Shown piece after piece: positions 1 through 6,229 of a stretch of 6,229 bases of DNA. Position 1 is the stretch's first letter; the number at the start of each line of letters is the position of its first letter. The notes beneath the pieces were generated by a model. It made no database searches. It worked only from the letters and a program-made list of their open reading frames with translations, and had not been told where the DNA came from. Where the stretch lies: positions 1-6,229 of the forward strand of contig JASKJZ010000159.1 of assembly GCA_030154385.1 (NCBI GenBank), read 5' to 3'. Both the position numbers and the translations under genes were made by a program. Source of the stretch: Clostridiales bacterium. GTDB taxonomy: Bacteria > Bacillota_A > Clostridia > Lachnospirales > Lachnospiraceae.

Positions 1-1111
1 CGTCGAGATTGACTTTTAACTCTTTGTATTCAGGCATTGTCATAATTGAGGCTAGAACGCCAAATGGAGCAGCACCAGATTCACCGGAAACAACCTGTGG
101 GTCTCCCTTGATTGGTGCACTTAACATACGCATACCCTGTGCAGCAACCCAATCAGGAGCCGCAACAAATACGGATACATGATTCTTTAAGATATCCCAG
201 GAAATGGTATTTGGTTCGCCACAAGCTAAGCCTGCCATGATGGTCACCATATCGCCATCCACGATTTGCTCCTCGCCATCGCCAACAACAGCACCCTTGT
301 AAAGACAAGCAGCAGCGTCTGCTTCGATTACTACTACCTTTGGAGGGTTTTCCGGATAACGGTTTGCAAAGTAGCCTTGCACGGCACCGGCTAGAGAACC
401 AACTCCCGCTTGCACAAATACATGCGTCGGACGCTCACAGCCTGCTTCTTTTAGTTGTTCATCGGCTTCGAGTGCCATTGTTCCATATCCTTGCATAATC
501 CATGAAGGGATTTCCTCATAGCCTGCCCAAGCTGTATCTTGTACCACAACTCCGTTTTCTACTTTTGCAGCAGCGGCAGCCGCCATACGAACGCATTCGT
601 CGTAATTGACTTCTTCAATGGTAGCAGTTGCACCTTCCGCTAAAATGTGATTTAAGCGCGTTTGGGTGGAACCCTTTGGCATGAAAACAACCGCTTTTTG
701 TTTCAAACGGTTTGCAGCCCAAGCAACGCCTCTTCCATGATTTCCATCGGTTGCGGTAAAGAAAGTCGCCTGACCAAATTCCTCACGAAGTTTGTCAGAG
801 GTTAGCGTATCGTAGTCTAAATCAGCTACGTCTCTGCCAGTTTTCTTTGCAATATAACGTGCCATTGCAAAAGAGCCACCAAGTACTTTGAATGCATTTA
901 ATCCAAAACGGTAAGATTCATCCTTTACAAAAACTGTATTCAGTCCTAAGTATTCTGCCATATGATCTAGTTTTGCCAGTGGTGTCTTGCCATACTGTGG
1001 AAAGCTCTCATGAAAAGTCCTTGCTTTTTTGATTTCGTCAATTGCCATAACTGGCAGATTGGCATCTTCTGTTTTGGGCATTGTATTTTTGACCCATTTA
1101 ATATCGCTCAT
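1..1111 (-). CDS. ygeX: 2,3-diaminopropionate ammonia-lyase (YgeX), C-terminus outside window
   Basis: PLP-dependent fold-type II lyase that converts 2,3-diaminopropionate to pyruvate and two ammonia (EC 4.3.1.15), in the cytoplasm. The first 370 residues are visible, starting MSDIKWVKNTMPK; the E. coli enzyme is about 400 residues, so roughly 30 are missing. Seen in the translation: the PLP lysine in NAFKVLGGS (K75), the ATDGNHGRG block (D122) that binds cofactor and substrate, a second conserved aspartate in QDTAWAGYEEIP (D192), and the glycine-rich phosphate loop QAGVGSLAGAV. Both aspartates match the catalytic acids known for this family. The start is fixed by AGGAGG (1117-1122 on the complement) 5 nt before ATG. 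It lies 55 bp downstream of the regulator on the same strand with no terminator between, so the two are probably co-transcribed. The threonine-dehydratase family is the nearest alternative, but the ATDGNHGRG and DTAWAGYE blocks favour YgeX. Confidence 0.93.
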   Translation of the reverse strand, partial: MSDIKWVKNTMPKTEDANLPVMAIDEIKKARTFHESFPQYGKTPLAKLDHMAEYLGLNTVFVKDESYRFGLNAFKVLGGSFAMARYIAKKTGRDVADLDYDTLTSDKLREEFGQATFFTATDGNHGRGVAWAANRLKQKAVVFMPKGSTQTRLNHILAEGATATIEEVNYDECVRMAAAAAAKVENGVVVQDTAWAGYEEIPSWIMQGYGTMALEADEQLKEAGCERPTHVFVQAGVGSLAGAVQGYFANRYPENPPKVVVIEADAAACLYKGAVVGDGEEQIVDGDMVTIMAGLACGEPNTISWDILKNHVSVFVAAPDWVAAQGMRMLSAPIKGDPQVVSGESGAAPFGVLASIMTMPEYKELKVNLD

Positions 1112-1166
1112 AAATACCTCCTGATAGAAGAATGCGAATGCATCCTAAGTTTGGTGTTTCTTATGT

Positions 1167-1808
1167 TTATTTATTAATGTCTATATAACTGTAAAGCGTA
1201 TATTTTGAAATTCCAAAATATTTTGATATCTTATCTCCTGATTTTGTGATAAGGAAAGCCCCAGCATCATTTAGGAACTGGATGGCTGCAATCTTATCCT
1301 CCTTGGACATAAGTGCGACTGGCTTTCCCACTAAAGCGACCGATTGCTCAATTAAATCATCTAAAAGATCATTTACGTTTTGAGCGATTCTGGCTGGTTC
1401 CTTATTGTCGGAAGCAACCTCTGTAGTGGTGAGTGCTTTGATTGAATTTTCAAAAAATAAAAGATTGGTAATATCAAAATTAATTGCTAAAATATAGCGG
1501 ACCTGATTGTCATCATCACTAAAATACATGGTGCTGGATTTTATAATGCGACCATCGCTTGTCTTTGTCAGATAAGCCAAATGATCCGGACGAGACGTAA
1601 GCGTAGGATCGGATTGCAGGGTCTCTAGAACGACACGAGAAGGTCCATCCCCTACTTTTCGATTGGTAACATGTCCATTTTCAATATGAACTATGGAATG
1701 CTCTAGGTTTTCTTTTGAAAGGTCATGAATAGCAACCTCACAATTTTCTCCAAATTGCACAGCCAATCCTTTTGCAATTTGCTTTAAAAAAGTTAGTGAA
1801 AGTTTCAT
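1167..1808 (-). CDS. DauR/YheO-type PAS-HTH transcriptional regulator
   Basis: A complete 213-residue DNA-binding regulator. Residues about 7-120 fit the YheO-like PAS domain: an IHDLS segment near residue 27, then SIVHIENGHVTNRKVGDGPS (38-57), then a strand-rich segment ending YILAINFDITN. A poorly conserved linker (about 122-145) leads to the C-terminal HTH_22-type domain (about 165-210), with MSKEDKIAAIQFLNDAGAF followed by KISKYFGISKYTLYSYID as the helix-turn-helix. E. coli DauR, which controls D-arginine use, has the same architecture and similar length. Being first in a minus-strand unit with ygeX and divergent from ssnA-ygfK suggests that it senses a purine-pathway metabolite and controls both units; this is inference. 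The start is supported by AAGGAG (1820-1825 on the complement) with an 11-nt gap, longer than in the neighbouring genes. No other start keeps the full PAS domain. The ligand cannot be read from the sequence. Confidence 0.88.
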   Translation of the reverse strand: MKLSLTFLKQIAKGLAVQFGENCEVAIHDLSKENLEHSIVHIENGHVTNRKVGDGPSRVVLETLQSDPTLTSRPDHLAYLTKTSDGRIIKSSTMYFSDDDNQVRYILAINFDITNLLFFENSIKALTTTEVASDNKEPARIAQNVNDLLDDLIEQSVALVGKPVALMSKEDKIAAIQFLNDAGAFLITKSGDKISKYFGISKYTLYSYIDINK

Positions 1809-1866
1809 CTGATTCGGAGCTCCTTACTTTGTCAATTTTTTGCGCGCGGGTGAAGAAGATGCTGAC

Positions 1867-1884
1867 CCCGAAACTGACATCGGG
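1867..1884 (-). other. Short GC-rich inverted repeat in regulator leader
   Basis: CCCGA (1867-1871) and TCGGG (1880-1884) form a 5-bp stem with an 8-nt loop, extendable by one U-G pair in the minus-strand transcript. It stands out as GC-rich within AT-rich DNA. It is flanked by near-repeats ATGCTGAC (1859-1866) and ATGCTGTC (1886-1893). No T-run follows on the minus strand, so it is not a standard terminator. It may be an operator half-site pair or a small leader structure ahead of the regulator start. Confidence 0.3.
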
Positions 1885-1912
1885 AATGCTGTCATATCTC
1901 ACTTACATAATC

Positions 1913-1940
1913 ATAATACCACAAAAAAAAAATTAATCAA
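1913..1940 (-). promoter_or_regulatory. Candidate sigma-70-type promoter for the regulator-ygeX unit
   Basis: Read on the minus strand, TTGATT (complement of 1935-1940) and TATTAT (complement of 1913-1918) are separated by 16 bp, predicting a start near 1906 and a leader of about 98 nt. The spacer contains a run of ten A (T on the minus strand). A weaker alternative further upstream is TTGACT (1967-1972) with TATTTT (1945-1950), also at 16 bp. Assigned by consensus matching only. Confidence 0.5.
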
Positions 1941-1950
1941 TACCAAAATA

Positions 1951-1982
1951 CAAAAATTTTTAGGTGAGTCAAAAAATTTTTG
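1951..1982. repeat. Pair of A/T palindromes, possible operator
   Basis: Two near-identical palindromic blocks, CAAAAATTTTT (1951-1961) and CAAAAAATTTTTG (1970-1982), have centres 20 bp apart, about two helical turns, so they lie on the same face of the DNA. They sit between the candidate divergent promoters. This could be a dimer-of-dimers binding site for the neighbouring regulator, or simply curved A-tract DNA that aids polymerase binding. The symmetry and spacing are seen; function is inferred. Confidence 0.4.
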
Positions 1983-2009
1983 AAAAAGTAATTGATTTTT
2001 ATATATAGT
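1980..2009 (+). promoter_or_regulatory. Candidate sigma-70-type promoter for ssnA-ygfK
   Basis: TTGAAA (1980-1985) and TATAGT (2004-2009) are 18 bp apart, each one base from consensus, with transcription expected near 2016 and a leader of about 70 nt. Alternative elements overlap: TTGATT (1992-1997) with TAGACT (2015-2020) at 17 bp, and a good TATGAT (2026-2031) lacking a clear -35. The -35 sits on the edge of the second A/T palindrome (1970-1982), so a protein bound there would compete with polymerase. Confidence 0.45.
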
Positions 2010-2010
2010 A

Positions 2011-2034
2011 ATGATAGACTTAAGGTATGATAGA
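2011..2034 (+). repeat. Direct repeat ATGATAGA x2 upstream of ssnA
   Basis: ATGATAGA occurs at 2011-2018 and again at 2027-2034, a 16-bp period, at the predicted start of the ssnA transcript and overlapping the alternative -10 TATGAT. It could be an activator or repressor site pair, or chance in AT-rich DNA. Confidence 0.25.
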
Positions 2035-2088
2035 TAGAAACGATTGATTATCAGCTAGAAAAAGTGCAGAAAAAGAAGGAGAGATCGT

Positions 2089-3420
2089 ATGATACTAATT
2101 GGAAATGGAAAGGTTCTGACCAGAGACGTTTTGAATCCATGGATGGTAAATGGGGCAGTGCTCGTTGAGGGTACTACGATTTTAAAAGTAGGCAGTTTGG
2201 AGGAGTTAAAAGGTGCTTATCCAGAGGCAGAATTTATCGATGCCAAGGGCGGTATTATCATGCCAGGATTTATCAATACGCATGAGCATATCTATAGCGC
2301 GATGGCAAGAGGACTTTCTATAAAAGGATATAATCCCAATGGTTTTTTAGATATTCTGGATGGACTTTGGTGGACGATTGATCGTCATCTGACCTTAGAG
2401 CAGACGAGAAAGAGTGCCGCTGCTACTTATATTGACTGTATTAAAAATGGTGTGACAACCGTCTTTGATCATCATGCAAGCTTTGGCTCCATTGAGGGCA
2501 GCCTTTTTACGATAGCAGAAGAAGCAAAGCGTCTGGGTGTACGTACCTGCCTATGCTATGAAGTATCTGACCGTGAGGGCGAGGAAAAGATGCGGGCAGC
2601 CGTAAAAGAAAATGCAGATTTTATAAAGGCGTGTGCTGCCGATAGCACGGATATGCAAAAGGCAATGATGGGTATGCATGCACAGTTTACCTTATCCGAT
2701 GAGACACTTTTACTTTGCAAGGAGCATACACCAGAGGGAGTGGGTGCCCATATCCATGTAGCAGAGGGGATTGAAGATCTGCATGATAGTCTGAAAAAGC
2801 ATGGAAAACGGATCATCAATCGTTTGATGGATTTTGATTTATTAGGAGAAAAGACCTTGGCGGCGCATTGTATTTATGTCAATGCACAGGAAATGGAGCT
2901 TTTAAAAGCAACCGATACCATGGTCGTACACAATCCGGAATCCAATATGGGAAATGCCTGCGGTTGTCCTCCTACTATGGAAATCGTGCATCGGGGAATC
3001 CTAACAGGACTTGGAACCGACGGATATACCCACGATATGTTAGAATCGATGAAGGTCGCAAATGTGCTGCATAAACATAATCTATGCGATGCCAATGCGG
3101 CTTGGGGTGAAGTTCCACAGATGCTATTCGAAAACAATGCTAAGATTGCAAATCGCTATTTTAAAACGCCGCTTGGTATTTTAAAAGAAGGATATGCTGC
3201 TGACATCATTGTCGCAGAATACGATCCGCTTACACCGATGGATCACACAAATAGCAATGGTCATATTTTGTTTGGAATGAACGGAAGAAACGTCGTAACT
3301 ACCATGATTAATGGGACAGTCGTTATGAAAGACCGCGAACTGCTTGGAATTGATGAAACAAAAGAAATGGCAGAGTGCCGCGTGCAGGCATTGGCGCTTG
3401 CAAAAAGTATCAACGGATAA
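2089..3420 (+). CDS. ssnA: SsnA-type amidohydrolase (putative aminohydrolase)
   Basis: Cytoplasmic metal-dependent hydrolase of the ATZ/TRZ (chlorohydrolase and cytosine/guanine deaminase-like) group of the amidohydrolase superfamily. It has 443 residues, essentially the length of E. coli SsnA (about 442). A small beta-sandwich segment at each end (about 1-55 and 365-415) flanks a TIM barrel. Metal and catalytic residues are all present: NTHEH (H65, H67), HIHVAE (H223, E226), AAHC (H260), the HNPESNMGN block (281-289) and GLGTDG (D311). An active mononuclear-metal enzyme is therefore expected. The substrate is not proven by sequence; linkage with ygfK and ygeX points to a purine-ring or ring-opened intermediate (inference). 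AAGGAG (2076-2081) lies 7 nt before the ATG. It is followed by ygfK after 21 bp with no terminator, so the pair forms one operon. Guanine deaminase and other TRZ-family enzymes are alternatives, but context and the HNPESNMGN form favour SsnA. Confidence 0.93.
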   Translation: MILIGNGKVLTRDVLNPWMVNGAVLVEGTTILKVGSLEELKGAYPEAEFIDAKGGIIMPGFINTHEHIYSAMARGLSIKGYNPNGFLDILDGLWWTIDRHLTLEQTRKSAAATYIDCIKNGVTTVFDHHASFGSIEGSLFTIAEEAKRLGVRTCLCYEVSDREGEEKMRAAVKENADFIKACAADSTDMQKAMMGMHAQFTLSDETLLLCKEHTPEGVGAHIHVAEGIEDLHDSLKKHGKRIINRLMDFDLLGEKTLAAHCIYVNAQEMELLKATDTMVVHNPESNMGNACGCPPTMEIVHRGILTGLGTDGYTHDMLESMKVANVLHKHNLCDANAAWGEVPQMLFENNAKIANRYFKTPLGILKEGYAADIIVAEYDPLTPMDHTNSNGHILFGMNGRNVVTTMINGTVVMKDRELLGIDETKEMAECRVQALALAKSING

Positions 3421-3441
3421 AATTAGAAGGAGGAGTTTACA

Positions 3442-6229
3442 ATGGGAGATAGAATGACACCGATTCCATTTGGAGAATTGATGACATGGATACAAACAGA
3501 GAAAAAAGATTCAGGAAAGATTTTTGGGGTTCGTACGCCTTATCTTGCAAAAGATAAAAAGACCCTACCGATTTTTCATGAAAAAATGGAGACACCCTTT
3601 GGTCCAGCAGCAGGCCCGCATACCCAGCTTGCACAAAACATTGTGGCAGCGTATTATGCAGGAAGCCGTTTCTTTGAATTAAAGACCGTTCAAACACTGG
3701 ATGGAGAAGATTTACCAGTAGCAAAGCCATGTATTTTAGCAGATGATGAATGCTACAATTGTGAATGGTCCACCGAGCTTTATGTACCGCAAGCTTATGA
3801 TGAATATGTAAAGGGTTGGTTTGCTTGTAAGGTATTGGCAAAAGAGTATGAACTTGGTGATCCTGACGGATTTGTATTTAATATGAGTGTGGGTTATAAC
3901 CTGGAGGGGATTCAGTCCGAAAAAATTGATACCTTTATTGAGGGACTAAAAAATGCCGAAAATACCGCAATTTTTAAAGAATGTAAAGAATATCTGCTGA
4001 AACATCTGGATCAATTTGCAAAGATAGATGAAAGTTTTGTAGAGTCGATATCACCAAAGGTTTGTACATCCGTAACACTTTCAACGCTACATGGATGTCC
4101 TCCAGAGGAAATTGAGCGAATTGCGACCTATCTTTTAACAAAGAAAAAAATAAATACGTATATTAAGTGTAATCCGACCCTATTAGGCTACGAGGCAGCA
4201 CGCGAAATTATGGATAAGATGGGTTATGATTATGTCGTATTTGGAGATTTTCATTTTAAGGATGATTTGCAATTCGAAGATGCGGTTCCGATGATTCAGC
4301 GCCTTCTTGATGTGGCAAGCGCAGAAGGAAAAGAGTTTGGTGTTAAAATTACCAACACCTTCCCGGTGGATGTCACAAGAAATGAGCTTCCAAGTGAAGA
4401 AATGTATATGTCAGGACGTTCTTTATTTGCACTTTCGATGAATGTAGCTAGAAAGCTCACCGAAAGCTTTGGTGGAAAACTTCGTATTTCTTATTCAGGC
4501 GGAGCCGATTTCTTTAATATTGATAAGATTTTTAGAGCTGGTATCTGGCCGATTACCATGGCGACCACGATGCTAAAGCCAGGTGGTTATCAAAGACTTA
4601 CGCAGATCGCACGATTATTAGAGGATATCCCTTATGAAGCATTTACGGGTGTTGATTTAGCAGCAGTAGAAGCTTTGTGCGAAGAAGCATATCATGATCC
4701 GCACCACACAAAGGCCGTAAAGCAGCTTCCGATTCGAAAAATGAAGAAACAGGTACCATTATTAGATTGCTTTGTTGCACCATGCAGCGATGGATGTCCG
4801 ATTCATCAAGATATCCCAGAGTATGTGAAGCTAGTGGGTGAGGGGCGATATGCCGATGCACTGCGTGTTATCATGGATAAAAATCCACTTCCTTTTATTA
4901 CCGGAACGATTTGCAGTCACAACTGTATGAATAAATGTACCAGAAACTTTTACGAGGAATCCGTACAAATTCGTTCGACTAAGCTTATCGCAGCAGAACA
5001 AGGGTTTGATACCATCGTAAACGAACTAACGGTTGTAGGAAGTTCGGATAAAAAGGTAGCCGTAGTTGGTGGTGGACCTGCTGGTATGGCGGCAGCGTAC
5101 TTTTTAGCAAGAGCTGGTGCAAAGGTAACGATTTTTGAAGCAAAGGATGCCCTGGGCGGAGTGGTTCGCCACATAGTACCAGAGTTTCGTGTTCCAGCAA
5201 AGGTATTGGAAAAGGATGCTGCCTTCTTAGAGAAATTAGGAGTCGAAATCCATTTACAGGAGTCGGTTACATCTTTGGATGCGTTAAAGGAATCCTATGA
5301 TGATATTATCCTTGCAATCGGTGCGTCAAAGCCTAGCTTTGTTTCCCTGCAAAAGGGGGAGAGCATCAATGGACTCGTCTTTTTGGAGCAATGCAGAAAA
5401 GACATAGACAATGTCAAGGTCGGAACAAATGTGGCTGTTATTGGTGGCGGTAATACCGCAATGGATGTTGCAAGAGCGGCGAAGCGAGTACCAGGTGTTG
5501 CGCATGTATATTTAGTGTATCGAAGAGACAAGCGAAATATGCCAGCAGATGCAGAAGAATTAGAATTGGCGCTTTTAGATGGGGTCGAATTCAAGGAATT
5601 GCTATCCCCAGTGTCACTGGAGGCGGGCATGTTAGTATGCGATGTAATGAAGCTAGGTGCACCCGATGCGTCTGGTCGCAGAAGTCCAGAGACAACAGGA
5701 GAGCAGATAAAGCTGCCAGCGGATACCGTGATTTCAGCTGTTGGAGAAAAGGTTGATACCCGTCTGTATGAAGCGGCTGGGCTTACTGTTGATGATAGAG
5801 GGCGTGCTGTTGTTGATAAGGATACCTTAGAGAGCAGTGTGTCTCATGTATATGTAGTAGGAGATGGCCTAAATGGTCCAGCTACTGTAGTAGAAGGAAT
5901 CCGTGATGCTTCCTATGCAGCGAATGCCATTCTTAATCTGGAAAAGCGTGGAGTGATTACTCTGGATACGGATAAAGAAGCTTGTGAGGCAAAAAAAGGA
6001 ATCCTTTTACACGCCGATCAAGCAGAGAATGAGGCAGAACGTTGTCTCGAATGCAATCATGTATGTGAGTGCTGTGTGGATGTATGTCCAAACCGTGCTA
6101 ATGTAGCGATAAAGGTAGAAGGCAAGCCAATGATGCAGATTATCCATGTAGATAAAATGTGTAACGAATGTGGTAACTGCAAGAGCTTTTGTCCTTATGA
6201 CAGTGCACCATACAAAGACAAATTCACCC
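3442..6229 (+). CDS. ygfK: YgfK-type FAD/iron-sulfur oxidoreductase ('putative selenate reductase'), C-terminus outside window
   Basis: Large multidomain redox enzyme; 929 residues are visible of about 1,000-1,030 usual for the family. Domains in order: a dihydroorotate-dehydrogenase-like TIM barrel (about 45-420) with TPFGPAAGPHTQ, TLSTLHGCPPEE and the phosphate-site-like SYSGGADF (350-357) before WPITMATTMLKPGG; a GltD-like Fe-S domain (about 440-505) with C443, C448, C452, C491, C495 and C499; an FAD Rossmann motif VVGGGPAG (541-548, acidic end E566); an NAD(P) site VIGGGNTAMD (666-675) followed by YRRDKRNMP; and ferredoxin-like cysteines from C868 on. It resembles glutamate synthase small subunit joined to a dihydropyrimidine-dehydrogenase-like barrel, so it probably moves electrons between NAD(P)H, FAD, Fe-S and perhaps FMN. 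The selenate-reductase name is a label, not proof; purine or uric acid reduction is the contextual guess. AAGGAGGAG (3427-3435) lies 6 nt before the ATG. No in-frame stop or UGA is seen. Confidence 0.92.
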   Translation, partial: MGDRMTPIPFGELMTWIQTEKKDSGKIFGVRTPYLAKDKKTLPIFHEKMETPFGPAAGPHTQLAQNIVAAYYAGSRFFELKTVQTLDGEDLPVAKPCILADDECYNCEWSTELYVPQAYDEYVKGWFACKVLAKEYELGDPDGFVFNMSVGYNLEGIQSEKIDTFIEGLKNAENTAIFKECKEYLLKHLDQFAKIDESFVESISPKVCTSVTLSTLHGCPPEEIERIATYLLTKKKINTYIKCNPTLLGYEAAREIMDKMGYDYVVFGDFHFKDDLQFEDAVPMIQRLLDVASAEGKEFGVKITNTFPVDVTRNELPSEEMYMSGRSLFALSMNVARKLTESFGGKLRISYSGGADFFNIDKIFRAGIWPITMATTMLKPGGYQRLTQIARLLEDIPYEAFTGVDLAAVEALCEEAYHDPHHTKAVKQLPIRKMKKQVPLLDCFVAPCSDGCPIHQDIPEYVKLVGEGRYADALRVIMDKNPLPFITGTICSHNCMNKCTRNFYEESVQIRSTKLIAAEQGFDTIVNELTVVGSSDKKVAVVGGGPAGMAAAYFLARAGAKVTIFEAKDALGGVVRHIVPEFRVPAKVLEKDAAFLEKLGVEIHLQESVTSLDALKESYDDIILAIGASKPSFVSLQKGESINGLVFLEQCRKDIDNVKVGTNVAVIGGGNTAMDVARAAKRVPGVAHVYLVYRRDKRNMPADAEELELALLDGVEFKELLSPVSLEAGMLVCDVMKLGAPDASGRRSPETTGEQIKLPADTVISAVGEKVDTRLYEAAGLTVDDRGRAVVDKDTLESSVSHVYVVGDGLNGPATVVEGIRDASYAANAILNLEKRGVITLDTDKEACEAKKGILLHADQAENEAERCLECNHVCECCVDVCPNRANVAIKVEGKPMMQIIHVDKMCNECGNCKSFCPYDSAPYKDKFT

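Noticed and set aside
1112..1166. Separate promoter or terminator between the regulator and ygeX
   Set aside because: The 55-bp gap shows a strong ribosome binding site but no stem with T-run and no convincing -35/-10 pair.
1867..1884. Intrinsic terminator in the divergent region
   Set aside because: The stem is only 5-6 bp and no T-run follows on the minus strand.
2556..3137. Several 68-87 codon open frames on both strands within ssnA
   Set aside because: They are shadows of the ssnA frame with low-complexity, cysteine- and serine-rich translations and no family motifs.
3437..3841. 134-codon minus-strand open frame opposite the start of ygfK
   Set aside because: It lies fully against ygfK and the end of ssnA, has no recognisable domain, and the plus-strand frame carries clear family motifs.
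4643..5630. Minus-strand open frames of 71-111 codons opposite ygfK
   Set aside because: All overlap the well-supported ygfK frame; their translations look like reverse-complement composition artefacts.
3442..6229. Selenocysteine codon in ygfK, suggested by the selenate reductase label
   Set aside because: No in-frame UGA occurs in the visible 929 codons.

Overview
This window is a four-gene divergent block, apparently from the chromosome of a low-to-mid GC Gram-positive anaerobe (Bacillota, probably class Clostridia and Lachnospiraceae-like). The grounds are strong AGGAGG-type ribosome binding sites, frequent AGA/ATA/TTA codons, AT-rich promoter DNA and the gene families present. The taxonomic guess comes from style alone.

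Layout: on the minus strand, a DauR/YheO-type regulator (1167-1808) is followed after 55 bp by the 5' part of a diaminopropionate ammonia-lyase gene, ygeX (runs off the window at base 1). On the plus strand, ssnA (2089-3420, amidohydrolase family) is followed after 21 bp by ygfK (3442 to the window end, large flavin/iron-sulfur oxidoreductase, C-terminus cut off). The two pairs diverge from a 280-bp AT-rich intergenic region (1809-2088). That region holds a candidate promoter in each direction, a 10-A homopolymer, two A/T palindromes 20 bp apart, and short direct repeats.

ygeX, ssnA and ygfK all belong to the ygeW-ygeX-ygeY-hyuA / ygfK-ssnA-ygfM-xdhD gene set, known in E. coli and in gut anaerobes, where it has been linked to anaerobic purine and uric acid breakdown. 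The likely division of labour (inference) is that YgfK passes electrons to or from the purine or its ring-opened product, SsnA hydrolyses a ring or amidine-type intermediate, and YgeX finishes the route by splitting 2,3-diaminopropionate to pyruvate and ammonia. The PAS-like regulator beside them is a good candidate for the local sensor. Other members (ygeW, ygeY, hyuA, ygfM, xdhD) are not in the window and may lie on either side.

There are no RNA genes, mobile elements, CRISPR arrays or convincing terminators. The families are known. The less described parts are the regulator-plus-promoter arrangement and the unusual cysteine spacing in the C-terminal iron-sulfur domain of YgfK.
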